Shown: piece by piece, positions 37,579-48,826 of the stretch
How positions within the stretch are numbered: the stretch's first letter is position 1
Layout of the letters: each line of letters begins with the position of its first letter
Source: Tragulus kanchil
Lineage: Eukaryota; Chordata; Mammalia; Artiodactyla; Tragulidae
NCBI GenBank assembly: GCA_022376925.1
Contig: JAIOJX010000026.1
Location: forward strand, 203,398,400 to 203,462,399
Direction of reading: 5' to 3'
DNA: 64,000 bases
Notes under the pieces: model-generated
Told to the model about the DNA's origin: nothing
The model's input: only the letters and a program-made list of their open reading frames with translations
Database searches by the model: none
Position numbers and translations under genes: made by a program

Positions 37579-38313
37579 GTAAAAATCATAGTTATATTTT
37601 AGTTTTGGTTTAAAATTTCTTTTTATTTATTTTCTCTTTTTATTGGCATGACGAGTGTGACACCGGGAGGGAGGCAAATGGACACCAGGGAGCAGCAGTG
37701 CAGTAATTCTAAAATCACACTTTAGAAAAATATGTGAAGAGCACCTGGAGATTAAATTACAGAAGGGAAAACTGGAATAGTGGGCGAGGGGGCAAGATGA
37801 GACGCTACTGCTCTGCTAAAGCAGGAGCTGGAAAAAGAATGAACTAAGGCATGACAGGGGCAATGCAAAGACGGTCACACCAGATGCTGGGCTACCAGAA
37901 CTTGGAAACTAAGTGGATGTGAAGAGACAGAAATTTCAGAGATGATTTAGATTTTGGGAAGAGGGATGGAACAAAACAGGAACAAACTGGAGAGACTGTT
38001 TTCAGTAAAAGGGCGCTGATGTGTCGCCTTGAAGGAAAGATTTGCAAGTAAGCAGTGTGGGACCTCCTGATGTCAGAGTATAGGAAAAATATCACTGATT
38101 TCAGTTCAGTTCAACTGTCCCATGTTTGTTTACTTAGGTTTGCCTGCTTTGTCTTACTCACCAACTTTTAGATTTACAACAGACATTTTATTCTTTCAGC
38201 ACATAATTATGGAACACCTATGCATGCCAGATACCACCCCAGACACTGATTAATAACAGGTATTATTTCATGTTTTGCTAATAAGAACATTTATGGATAT
38301 ATATTTCTTCTAA

Positions 38314-38667
38314 AACAGGTGAAGCAATTCAATAACTGGAAACAATACAACTGTTCACCAAGGAAGTGAATGGCCAAATGGTGGTACCACCAACCATAGA
38401 ATATACAATACAAAGGAATGACCCTCTGCTAGATGCTCACAGCGTGGAGGAAAGTGAAAGGAAATAAAAGGAGATCTGTCATTGTTGGGAAATGGGGGTA
38501 GGGGAAGTTGAAGGGAGGTAGGAACAATTATTAAAAGGCAGGAGTAAACTTTAGGTGATGGATAAGTTGATAAATTGTGGTGATGGCTTCACATATGTCA
38601 GATCATCAAATTGAACACTTAAAAGATATTCATGTTAAATATATCTCAATAAAGTTATTTTTAAGTA
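38314..38667 (+). mobile_element. old L1 3' end, stutter copy
   Basis: Second copy of 37225-37578, offset 1089. Confidence 0.7.
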
Positions 38668-39010
38668 GTAAAAATCATAGTTATATTTTGTATGGATTAT
38701 GGGTTAACCTTTTCCAATCCTCTTATTACTTTTTATTTATTTTCTCTTTTTATTAACTTTTTAATATAGCCCTGTAGCCATACAGCTATATTAAAATATT
38801 CAGTAGCTACAGGGAAGAACCTTATCCTTATATATCTCTTAAGATCTTCTTTACTAAATCTTCTTTACTAAATAAATATATACTCAATTTTATGCTAAGT
38901 ACATATACGTTTATTTAATACATTTAATTTAAATACCTCTGAAGAGTCTGGAGGTACCTTAAAAAAACTAAAAATAGTTACCACATAATACAGCGATCCT
39001 GCTCCTGGGT

Positions 39011-39012
39011 GT

Positions 39013-39050
<38 letters not shown>
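39011..39050. repeat. (CA)n microsatellite
   Basis: Pure ACAC run just before the L1 3' end. Confidence 0.95.
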
Positions 39051-39053
<3 letters not shown>

Positions 39054-39202
39054 ATGGAATACTACTTAGTCCTAAGTAGAATGAAATAATGCCATTTTCA
39101 GCAACATGAATGGACCTAGAGATTATCATACCAACTGAAGTAAGACAGAGAAAAACAAATATCATTTGATATTGTTTATATACAAATCTAAAAAAAAATT
39201 AT

Positions 39203-39507
39203 GGGCTTCCCTGGTCACTCAGCTGGTATAGAATCCACCTGAGGTGCAGGAGACCCCAGTTAGATCCCTGGGTTGGGAAGATCCACTGGAGAAGGGATAA
39301 GCTACCCATTCCAGTATTCTTTGGTGGCTCAGATGATAAAGAATCCACCTGCAATGCGGGAGATCTGGGTTCGATCCCTGGGTTGGGAAGATTCCCTGGA
39401 GGAGGGCATGGTAACCCACTCTAGTATTCTTGTCTGGAGAATGCCATGGGCTACAGTCCACAGGGTTGCAAAAAGTCAGACATGACTGAAGTGACTAAGC
39501 ACACACA
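39203..39507 (+). mobile_element. Bov-tA SINE with two tRNA heads, nested in L1
   Basis: A first truncated tRNA-plus-Bov-A unit is followed by a second complete tRNA head and Bov-A unit. It interrupts an L1 3' end that resumes at about 39510. Confidence 0.85.
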
Positions 39508-39679
39508 AAAAATGATACAAATAAACTTATTTACAAAGCAAAGACCTACAGACATAGAAAACAAACTTATGATTATCAAAGAGAAAAGAGAATAAATGAG
39601 TGACTAGGGATTAATATATACACACTACTATATATATAAAATAGATAACAAACTGGGACCTATTGTATAGCAGAGGGAA

Positions 39680-39709
39680 CCACACACACACACACACACA
39701 CACACACAT
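39680..39709. repeat. (CA)n microsatellite
   Basis: ACAC run inside the L1 3' UTR. Confidence 0.95.
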
Positions 39710-39959
39710 CACTTTGCTGGACATTGGAAATTAGCGCAACTTGCAAATCAACTATATCTAAATAAAAATAAATACTTCTGAGGAAATTTTTCTGTATACC
39801 TCACAAGTGGAGAGTCATTGTCACAAAAGCAGCTGATTTTAATTTTCTTCTTTTGCTTTCTTACTTTTTAAATATGATGCTACAAAACTGCACTATGTTA
39901 AACTAATAAAATCCATTTCAAAACTTGTAAAAATTATAAAAAGAACACTGGCCAGGTAA

Positions 39960-40185
39960 CGCAATGCCTCTCTTAATAGTCAAAGAACTGTAACTTTTAA
40001 TAGCAATGAAACACTGCATTAAACCCATCAGACTGGCAAATACTACAAAATCAGATAAGGTCAAATGTTGGCTAGAGTGTGGTAAGGGAGTAAGCCTGGA
40101 ACTCCTGATGGATATGAAAATCAGCACAGCTCATTTGGGAAAGAAACACTACAACATCTAATAAACATGTAAATGTGTTTATATC
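39960..40185 (+). mobile_element. possible old L1 fragment
   Basis: Contains stretches such as CATCAGACTGGCAAATACTA and AATGTTGGCTAGAGTGTGG, which resemble the L1 ORF2 3' region. Diverged. Confidence 0.45.
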
Positions 40186-40800
40186 ATTGATGACGGCAGA
40201 ATCAGTCTTTAATTTTCCAGTATTCTAGCTACTTGGGAATTAAAACAATATCAGAATCCTTTTGGGGGGTATATTTTGTGTGACTATTCCACAGCTTAGT
40301 TCGTCTTCCTCAATTTCTTTCAAATTCCTCTCTCTGCCTCTGTCCCTCCTCCTCCTCCTCTCTGACAGCCTCACTGAAAGCCCTCCAGTCACTGCTCCAC
40401 TCCTGGAGACCCTCTGCCACATGACTGTTCTCTTTCTAGTCCCCATCCAAGCCTCCCCACTTCAAGCCCACCTTCATCTCACCAGAAAGGGTGAGCAGGG
40501 ATCAGAAGTGTCACCTCGAGAAGACACATCTCTCTGGCACTGGGCAGGACGGGTAGAGGGAGGCGATCTTACCATGGGAACCACGCAGGCAGGTCCTGCC
40601 AGCCCTTACAGTGAAATGGCCACATCAAGGGCATCCAGCTGAGGTAACAACAGCCAGGAGTGGCAAAGGCAACAGCAGCAATGGAGGTAGCTTCGAATTT
40701 TATAATTTGTAGTTATTCATATTTTATTGTGACATTTTATATATTTAGTGTCACAAAGTGTTTTTATTAATGCACACATTCTGACACTTATATACTGTTT
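40186..40800. other. intron, no recognised feature
   Basis: Single-copy. A 126-codon open frame (40262-40642) runs through a CTCCTC-rich tract and has Ser/Leu-rich, low-complexity translation; judged noncoding. Confidence 0.5.
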
Positions 40801-41100
40801 TAGTAAGTTCCCTACAAACTTTCAAGTTGAGAACTTTCAAAGATGGAATGTACCCCCACTTGCCAGCTGCTGTACTGTATTACTGTACTCTTCAAAGACC
40901 ATACTCCAGAATTCAACATGTTTTCTTTATTCTTTGTGTTTATTTTTAATGTATTACTTGCATGAAAACTATTATAAACCTACTACAGTACAGCACTATA
41001 TAGCTGATTGTTACTGGAAACATAGGGTAACTTTGTTGGACTTATAAACAAACTGGACTTACGAATGCACTCTTAAGCTTGTTCAAAAGGGAACTTACTG
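40801..41100. mobile_element. non-autonomous DNA transposon (Tigger-like MITE)
   Basis: About 300 bp bounded by perfect 12-bp terminal inverted repeats, AGTAAGTTCCCT (40802-40813) and its complement (41088-41099). The interior is AT-rich and noncoding, with a CTACAGTACAGCACTATATAG stretch. Assignment to the Tc1/mariner-Tigger group is by recollection. Confidence 0.6.
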
Positions 41101-41360
41101 TAGTAATACTTGTATTACAAAATAGATGATGAAAGATGAAGGTTGTAATTTGTTTGGGGATACAGCAAATGCCACATCCGTGAATTCTTCTTTTCTGTTT
41201 CAACTCCAAAAAAATCACTCCAAAACACTATTTGTAAAAGTAAGCAATTAGGGACAATTTAAATGTACATCTGGAAAAGAGTGCAGATTATCTGGGTTCC
41301 ATAGATATAATATTCCATAAATACAGTACTATACAATATAATAAATGAGCTAGAGCTACA

Positions 41361-41552
41361 CACGTGAAAGTCAGTCAGCTGCATCTGACTCTCATGGACT
41401 ATAGCCTACCAGGCTCCTCTGTCCATGGAATTCTCCAGGTAAGAATACTGGAGTAGGTTCTCTTCTCCAGGGGATCTTCCTGATTCAGGGATTGAATCTG
41501 GGTCTCCTGAACTGTAGGAGATTCTCTATCATCTGAGCTACTAGAGAAGCCC
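41361..41552 (-). mobile_element. Bov-tA SINE
   Basis: Minus-strand copy with CTCCTCTGTCCATGGAATTC and CTACTAGAGAAGCCC. Confidence 0.85.
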
Positions 41553-41580
41553 TACATATATTAATACAAAAAAGAACATA

Positions 41581-41727
41581 GGAACTTCCCTGATGACCCA
41601 GGTTAAGACTCTGTGCTCCCAATGCAGTGGGGCTAGGGTTCGATTCCTGATCAGGGAACTAGATCCCACATGCCTCAACTAAGACCCAGCACAACCAAAT
41701 AAATAAATGATTTTTTTAAAAAAAGAA
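41581..41727 (+). mobile_element. short CHR SINE
   Basis: tRNA-like head with GGGTTCGATTCCTG-type B box, then CAGGGAACTAGATCCCACATG and an AAATAAATAAATGA tail. Typical short CHR. Confidence 0.82.
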
Positions 41728-41892
41728 AACAACCTTAGAGGAAAAAAGTCATAAAAATATGCATATTGCTTTATAGTCACATGGTGTCTAAAAATTGACA
41801 AAAGCATATTATATACTGCTTCTGTATTCAAAAAAGCAAATAAATAAATTGATTTTTTAATACAAAGTTCCCTTGACACTTATATACTGTTT

Positions 41893-42190
41893 TAGTAAGT
41901 TCCTACAAACTTTCAAGTTGAGAACTTTCAAAGATGGAATGTACCCCACTTGCCAGCTGCTGTACTGTATTACTGTACTCTTCAAAGACCATACTCCAGA
42001 ATTCAACATGTTTTCTTTATTCTTTGTGTTTATTTTTAATGTATTACTTGCATGAAAACTATTATAAACCTACTACAGTACAGCACTATATAGCTGATTG
42101 TTACTGGAAACATAGGGTAACTTTGTTGGACTTATAAACAAACTGGACTTACGAATGCACTCTTAAGCTTGTTCAAAAGGGAACTTACTG
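41893..42190. mobile_element. Tigger-like MITE, stutter copy
   Basis: Second copy of 40801-41100. The left TIR has lost one C. Confidence 0.58.
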
Positions 42191-42450
42191 TAGTAATACT
42201 TGTATTACAAAATAGATGATGAAAGATGAAGGTTGTAATTTGTTTGGGGATACAGCAAATGCCACATCCGTGAATTCTTCTTTTCTGTTTCAACTCCAAA
42301 AAAATCACTCCAAAACACTATTTGTAAAAGTAAGCAATTAGGGACAATTTAAATGTACATCTGGAAAAGAGTGCAGATTATCTGGGTTCCATAGATATAA
42401 TATTCCATAAATACAGTACTATACAATATAATAAATGAGCTAGAGCTACA

Positions 42451-42642
42451 CACGTGAAAGTCAGTCAGCTGCATCTGACTCTCATGGACTATAGCCTACC
42501 AGGCTCCTCTGTCCATGGAATTCTCCAGGTAAGAATACTGGAGTAGGTTCTCTTCTCCAGGGGATCTTCCTGATTCAGGGATTGAATCTGGGTCTCCTGA
42601 ACTGTAGGAGATTCTCTATCATCTGAGCTACTAGAGAAGCCC
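42451..42642 (-). mobile_element. Bov-tA SINE, stutter copy
   Basis: Second copy of 41361-41552, offset 1090. Confidence 0.84.
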
Positions 42643-42671
42643 TACATATATTAATACAAAAAAAGAACATA

Positions 42672-42818
42672 GGAACTTCCCTGATGACCCAGGTTAAGAC
42701 TCTGTGCTCCCAATGCAGTGGGGCTAGGGTTCGATTCCTGATCAGGGAACTAGATCCCACATGCCTCAACTAAGACCCAGCACAACCAAATAAATAAATG
42801 ATTTTTTTAAAAAAAGAA
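42672..42818 (+). mobile_element. short CHR SINE, stutter copy
   Basis: Same element as 41581-41727. Confidence 0.8.
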
Positions 42819-43488
42819 AACAACCTTAGAGGAAAAAAGTCATAAAAATATGCATATTGCTTTATAGTCACATGGTGTCTAAAAATTGACAAAAGCATAT
42901 TATATACTGCTTCTGTATTCATAAATATGTAGTAACAGAAAACACACTCATGGAAATAATTTCCTAATTCAGAACAGTACTTTCTCAAGGAGAAAGGGAA
43001 CAGGTAGGTAGCTAAGTACACAAGGATCTGCATCAGTGTCTGTAGTGCGTATTTCCTTTGTTTTGAAGTCAATACAAATTGATGTTAAGGTCTCATGTAA
43101 AGTGTGGGTACAAATTCTTGCAAGTGAGTGAAAACGAAAAAACAGTCTTATTTGCTTTTAAACCAGAAAGATTGGTACCAAAGCAATTTCACATTTTCTA
43201 TTATAGTGCAAAAACAAAAATACAAAAGCATATCTTATAGATACATGATGCCTTTAAAACCCCACTATAATAGAAAACAGTGCACTATTCAGTTGTAACA
43301 GAAGTGATGAAGGCTGACTAGGTTTCACTTCTGAATTCACACTCATCTATGAATTTATGAACACGAGGAAAGTGTCCCGGTTAAGTTGATCTGGTAAACA
43401 GCTCGGCTTTTGATGATGCACATGTTTTCTAGGAAAACATCGTCTCAAGCTGAGCCACTACTGGGGCATGAAGAAGGCTAAGTGCTGA
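42819..43488. other. intron, no recognised feature
   Basis: AT-rich unique-looking sequence, copied at 43914-44583. No gene. Confidence 0.5.
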
Positions 43489-43726
43489 AGAACTGATGCC
43501 TTTGAACTGCGGAGAAGACTCTTGAGAGTCCTTTGGAATGCAAGGAGATCAAATCAGTCAATCCTAGAGTAAATCAACCCTGAATATTCATTGGAAGGAC
43601 TAATGCTCAAGCTGAAGCTCCAGTACTTTGGCCACCTGATGCAAAGAGATGACTCACTGGGAAAGAGCCTGATGGGTGGGGAAAATAGAAGGCAAAAGGA
43701 AAATGGGATGACAGAGGATGAGTGGA
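43489..43726 (+). mobile_element. Bov-A2 element cut at stutter join
   Basis: First part of the element completed at 44584-44940. Confidence 0.83.
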
Positions 43727-43766
43727 CAAAAATCAGAACTGGCCCAATTAATACAAAAAGAACATA

Positions 43767-43913
43767 GGAACTTCCCTGATGACCCAGGTTAAGACTCTGT
43801 GCTCCCAATGCAGTGGGGCTAGGGTTCGATTCCTGATCAGGGAACTAGATCCCACATGCCTCAACTAAGACCCAGCACAACCAAATAAATAAATGATTTT
43901 TTTAAAAAAAGAA
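43767..43913 (+). mobile_element. short CHR SINE, third copy
   Basis: Same element as 41581-41727, carried by stutter pair 18. Confidence 0.8.
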
Positions 43914-44583
43914 AACAACCTTAGAGGAAAAAAGTCATAAAAATATGCATATTGCTTTATAGTCACATGGTGTCTAAAAATTGACAAAAGCATATTATAT
44001 ACTGCTTCTGTATTCATAAATATGTAGTAACAGAAAACACACTCATGGAAATAATTTCCTAATTCAGAACAGTACTTTCTCAAGGAGAAAGGGAACAGGT
44101 AGGTAGCTAAGTACACAAGGATCTGCATCAGTGTCTGTAGTGCGTATTTCCTTTGTTTTGAAGTCAATACAAATTGATGTTAAGGTCTCATGTAAAGTGT
44201 GGGTACAAATTCTTGCAAGTGAGTGAAAACGAAAAAACAGTCTTATTTGCTTTTAAACCAGAAAGATTGGTACCAAAGCAATTTCACATTTTCTATTATA
44301 GTGCAAAAACAAAAATACAAAAGCATATCTTATAGATACATGATGCCTTTAAAACCCCACTATAATAGAAAACAGTGCACTATTCAGTTGTAACAGAAGT
44401 GATGAAGGCTGACTAGGTTTCACTTCTGAATTCACACTCATCTATGAATTTATGAACACGAGGAAAGTGTCCCGGTTAAGTTGATCTGGTAAACAGCTCG
44501 GCTTTTGATGATGCACATGTTTTCTAGGAAAACATCGTCTCAAGCTGAGCCACTACTGGGGCATGAAGAAGGCTAAGTGCTGA

Positions 44584-44940
44584 AGAACTGATGCCTTTGA
44601 ACTGCGGAGAAGACTCTTGAGAGTCCTTTGGAATGCAAGGAGATCAAATCAGTCAATCCTAGAGTAAATCAACCCTGAATATTCATTGGAAGGACTAATG
44701 CTCAAGCTGAAGCTCCAGTACTTTGGCCACCTGATGCAAAGAGATGACTCACTGGGAAAGAGCCTGATGGGTGGGGAAAATAGAAGGCAAAAGGAAAATG
44801 GGATGACAGAGGATGAGTCAATGGACATGATCTTGAGAAAGCTCCAGGAGATGGTGAAGGACAGGGAAGCCTGGTGTGCTGCAGTCCATGACGTTTCAAA
44901 TAGTCAGACACTACTGAGTAACTGAACTGAACTGAGCTGT
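44584..44940 (+). mobile_element. Bov-A2 element
   Basis: Full copy ending ACTGAACTGAACTGAGC. The unidentified open frame begins immediately after it. Confidence 0.87.
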
Positions 44941-45330
44941 TGGGTTAATTTAGCCTTAAGCAAAATAATAGATAATCATGGTTTCAACCCTCATTACATG
45001 ATGTCCAATTTCAGAACACTCTGGATGTTGCAATCACCTCGAAGTGACATAGAGCTTCAAGGATACCAATGGAAGTATCTCCTAAACATAAGAACATTAC
45101 GACGAAGACTATCTGGGCTTCTCCTGAGGACACATGCCAAACGAAACCTATTATGACCAAATTTCAGGCATGTGGAATACATTCCAAACATTGTGGCTTG
45201 CCACAAGCTCAGAGTATTAAACCTTATCCCAAATGAGATGTTACTTGATTTATGCAGACTCCTTGGCATGTCTGGATTCATGCGCTGGCAGTTTAAGCAG
45301 CTCTTGCTGGATTCTTACAAGAATTCTTAG
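44941..45330 (+). pseudogene. unidentified coding-like fragment with one internal TGA
   Basis: Seen: one frame is open for 130 codons from the end of a Bov-A2 element to a TAG at 45328, except for one TGA at 45154-45156. The translation is not repeat-like: it includes GFNPHYMMSNFRTLWMLQ, QGYQWKYLLNIRTLRRRLSG and, near the end, LRVLNLIPNEMLLDLCRL and MRWQFKQLLLDSYKNS. No AG-splice acceptor or poly-A tail is obvious to me, and the 5' side is cut by the SINE. Composition: many Leu and Arg residues and no signal peptide or clear domain motif. It lies in a single-copy stretch, on the strand opposite to EYA4. Possibilities: a decayed retropseudogene or terminal exon of an unknown gene, a piece of an ancient transposon ORF, or a chance open frame. 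I do not recognise the family and give no function. Confidence 0.4.
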
Positions 45331-45566
45331 ATAGAAGAGCTAAGGTAATCTGAATGACATTTATATTGGAACCTGACTCCAGGTGCAATTATAGTTAGCA
45401 TGGGTTGGGGGAGGGCAGGGAGAGCTGCTGAGCATGTCGTCATGGGGCAGGGGCTGGGGGAAGAAGCAGATGGGTCACTCCAGCCTGCCTCTTGTAGGTG
45501 GCATATAGCCTCATCTTCCTAGAGTGGACGTACTGTCTGTGAATGAGGCAAATGGGAGAAAGAAGG

Positions 45567-45604
<38 letters not shown>

Positions 45605-46059
45605 ATCTTCTTTCTGCAGAGAAATTCAGCTTAGAGGGCAGGCTACAGAATAAGCAGCGAGAGGAAAAGGATGAAAGGCTGTGAAACAGTGGTTTCTTCT
45701 GTACCAAGCAAGGATGCACAGACTTCTTGAACGATTGTGGAGCCTCCTCGATTTGCACTTAATTGAGCATTAGAGTTTAGAGAGCTGCTTGTTGGATCTC
45801 CCGGGTGCATGCCATCACCAACGTTAGCTCTAGCAGTGTGCCACGCTGCAGGGTGGGCCCTTTTGCTTCCAGCCACCAACAGGCACACCACACACGGGCT
45901 CTTGATCCGGCAGAGTGGATTTGGCTCATGCTCACACAAGTGTTAAAGCCTTCAATGTCATCCAGGTCGCCCCTCCTTCGAACACTGTATTTAGCAAAAG
46001 GTAAACTCATGAAACCACTTTCAGAGTTCTATTTTAAAAGTCCAACTGGCCTGGCGAGA
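45331..46059. other. intron, GC-richer, no gene
   Basis: Contains a G-rich tract (GGGTTGGGGGAGGGCAGGG near 45402) and the (GT)n; copied from 46438. Several antisense frames here are stutter-repeated shadows. Confidence 0.5.
45570..45602. repeat. (GT)n microsatellite
   Basis: Pure GT run. A copy of the same length is at 46649-46681. Confidence 0.95.
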
Positions 46060-46245
46060 AGAATGGCATGTCTGGAAGGCCTGGACTCCAGTCTCCACTC
46101 TTTCTCGGGGGGAAGTGACATTACTTAAACTCTCCTGAACCTCTATTTCTTCATTGAGAGAACCAGGAAAATAGCGCTTGTCCTGCCAACAAGGTAGATT
46201 CGGATAAAGGCCACAGAATACGTTTGGGAAGATACTTTTAAAATT
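46060..46245 (+). mobile_element. MIR SINE
   Basis: GTGACATTACTTAAACTCTC, CTCTATTTCTTCATTGAGAG and AATAGCGCTTGTCCTGCC match the MIR middle region. Confidence 0.6.
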
Positions 46246-46645
46246 ATAAATCATATGCAAATGCAAGATATTTTTTGTAATAACAGCAAAAATCACCATC
46301 AGGGGAAAGAGACCTTATATTTATGTATGAAGTTCCTCCTCTTTCTATTCTCTTACAGTGTTAGCTTAACACTGGATATTTATCAGTAGGCTATCAGCTC
46401 TGCACACAGGGATGCTGAGTAAATGTTAGCAGGTTTCATTTATATTGGAACCTGACTCCAGGTGCAATTATAGTTAGCATGGGTTGGGGGAGGGCAGGGA
46501 GAGCTGCTGAGCATGTCGTCATGGGGCAGGGGCTGGGGGAAGAAGCAGATGGGTCACTCCAGCCTGCCTCTTGTAGGTGGCATATAGCCTCATCTTCCTA
46601 GAGTGGACGTACTGTCTGTGAATGAGGCAAATGGGAGAAAGAAGG

Positions 46646-46683
<38 letters not shown>

Positions 46684-47138
46684 ATCTTCTTTCTGCAGAG
46701 AAATTCAGCTTAGAGGGCAGGCTACAGAATAAGCAGCGAGAGGAAAAGGATGAAAGGCTGTGAAACAGTGGTTTCTTCTGTACCAAGCAAGGATGCACAG
46801 ACTTCTTGAACGATTGTGGAGCCTCCTCGATTTGCACTTAATTGAGCATTAGAGTTTAGAGAGCTGCTTGTTGGATCTCCCGGGTGCATGCCATCACCAA
46901 CGTTAGCTCTAGCAGTGTGCCACGCTGCAGGGTGGGCCCTTTTGCTTCCAGCCACCAACAGGCACACCACACACGGGCTCTTGATCCAGCAGAGTGGATT
47001 TGGCTCATGCTCACACAAGTGTTAAAGCCTTCAATGTCATCCAGGTCGCCCCTCCTTCGAACACTGTATTTAGCAAAAGGTAAACTCATGAAACCACTTT
47101 CAGAGTTCTATTTTAAAAGTCCAACTGGCCTGGCGAGA

Positions 47139-47324
47139 AGAATGGCATGTCTGGAAGGCCTGGACTCCAGTCTCCACTCTTTCTCGGGGGGAAGTGACAT
47201 TACTTAAACTCTCCTGAACCTCTATTTCTTCATTGAGAGAACCAGGAAAATAGCGCTTGTCCTGCCAACAAGGTAGATTCGGATAAAGGCCACAGAATAC
47301 GTTTGGGAAGATACTTTTAAAATT
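47139..47324 (+). mobile_element. MIR SINE, stutter copy
   Basis: Second copy of 46060-46245. Confidence 0.6.
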
Positions 47325-47618
47325 ATAAATCATATGCAAATGCAAGATATTTTTTGTAATAACAGCAAAAATCACCATCAGGGGAAAGAGACCTTATATT
47401 TATGTATGAAGTTCCTCCTCTTTCTATTCTCTTACAGTGTTAGCTTAACACTGGATATTTATCAGTAGGCTATCAGCTCTGCACACAGGGATGCTGAGTA
47501 AATGTTAGCAGGTTTCATTATAAATATGAAAGCAAGCATGAAGATATGATTTTTCCCCTAAAAGAATGCCTCTCAAGTTATAAGAAATACTTACATGCTG
47601 TTGTGTCGTGCCACACTG

Positions 47619-47925
47619 TGTCACTCAGTCATGTCAGACTCCTTGTGACCCTGTGGACTGTAGCTTGCCAGGTTTCCCCATTGATGGGGATTCTTCAGGC
47701 AAGAGTACTGGACTGGGTTGCCATGCCTTCCTCCAGGGGATCTTTTCAAACCAGGCATCAAACCCAGGTTTGCAGATTCTTTACCATTTGAGTCACCAAG
47801 GAAACCCAAGAATACTAGAGTGGGTAACCTATCTCTTCTTCATGGGATCTTCTGACCCAGGAATCGAACCGAGGCCTCCTTAACTGCAGGTGGATTCTTT
47901 ATCAGTTGAGCTACCATGGAATCCC
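47619..47925 (-). mobile_element. Bov-tA SINE with duplicated module
   Basis: Minus-strand element of about 300 bases with two tRNA-related modules, like 25384-25674. Confidence 0.83.
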
Positions 47926-48083
47926 TATGTGCTATTATGAGTGATTTTTTGGTGGTGTTCTACATAGAAACCAGAACCACAGATCTCGTTATAGATCTCC
48001 TGAGCAGTCCTTTGCCCAAACACAACCCCATAGGTCCTCCACCATAGTAGGTCACCTCAGAGATGTGCTTCCCATGTTTGTGT

Positions 48084-48281
48084 GGGTGCTAGTCAGTTGT
48101 GTCCAACTCTGTGTGATCCTATGGACTGTAGCCTGACAGACTCCTCTGTCCATGGGATTCTCCATGCAAAAGTACTGGAATGGGTTGCCATGCCTTCCTC
48201 TTTCACAGGGATAAAACCTGTGTCTCTTACATCTCCTGCATTGGCAGGTGTTTTATTTACCACTAGCACCTCCTGGGATCC
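48084..48281 (-). mobile_element. Bov-tA SINE
   Basis: Minus-strand copy with TGTCCATGGGATTCTCCATG and GCATTGGCAGGTG. Confidence 0.85.
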
Positions 48282-48349
48282 CCCAAAAACATACTAAAAA
48301 GGACCCCCAAGCAGAAGTAATAGTATGAAGCATCTCTTCTGGTTTTACA

Positions 48350-48490
48350 GGTGTGAGGTATTTCATTCATTCATAAATTTCTTTCTCTGACACCCACTGT
48401 GTGCTGGGTATTAAGAGAGACATTCCATATACAAGATGAAGAGGTAGTGGTTCTTCCTCATAAATGAGATCTCGCCTATTCAGACCGTCA
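48350..48490 (-). mobile_element. L2 LINE fragment
   Basis: CATTCATTCATAAATTTC, then CACTGTGTGCTGGGTATTAAG, is the reversed L2 3' end. Copies are at 49558-49698 and 50628-50768. Confidence 0.55.
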
Positions 48491-48826
48491 TGGCTGATAC
48501 ACTGTTGGACTCTGTTGCATTCCTGTTAAAATGGACAGAAATGGCTTCATTAGGCATATTTTTGTAATAACAGCAAAAATCACCATCAGGGGAAAGAGAC
48601 CTTATATTTATGTATGAAGTTCCTCCTCTTTCTATTCTCTTACAGTGTTAGCTTAACACTGGATATTTATCAGTAGGCTATCAGCTCTGCACACAGGGAT
48701 GCTGAGTAAATGTTAGCAGGTTTCATTATAAATATGAAAGCAAGCATGAAGATATGATTTTTCCCCTAAAAGAATGCCTCTCAAGTTATAAGAAATACTT
48801 ACATGCTGTTGTGTCGTGCCACACTG

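Larger units (their letters stand above)
36583..38683. repeat. stutter pair 16: 36583-37594 repeated at 37672-38683
   Basis: The offset is 1089. About 77 bases of filler separate the copies; part of it resembles the T-rich sequence downstream of the second copy (38730-38755). G37392 corresponds to A38481. Confidence 0.94.
39049..39775 (+). mobile_element. L1 3' end, interrupted by Bov-tA
   Basis: GGAATACTACTTAGTCCTAA and GGACCTAGAGATTATCATAC (ORF2 end) come before the SINE at 39203-39507. GGGACCTATTGTATAGCAGA and GCAAATCAACTATATCTAAA follow it. Confidence 0.85.
40785..42922. repeat. stutter pair 17: 40785-41836 repeated at 41874-42922
   Basis: The offset is about 1090. About 37 bases of AT-rich filler lie between the copies. 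A lost C breaks the transposon TIR in the second copy. Confidence 0.94.
42650..44820. repeat. stutter pair 18: 42650-43726 repeated at 43747-44820
   Basis: The offset is 1095. The CHR SINE at its start is also present at 41581, giving three copies. The first copy cuts a Bov-A2 element that the second completes. Confidence 0.95.
45359..47513. repeat. stutter pair 19: 45359-46437 repeated at 46438-47513
   Basis: The offset is 1079, with a direct join sharing CATT. The (GT)n tract has the same length in both copies. G45909 corresponds to A46988. Confidence 0.96.

Noticed and set aside
40262..40642. 126-codon open frame as a novel secreted or membrane protein
   Set aside because: The hydrophobic start comes from a CTCCTC repeat tract. 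There is no splice or start context and no recognisable domain.
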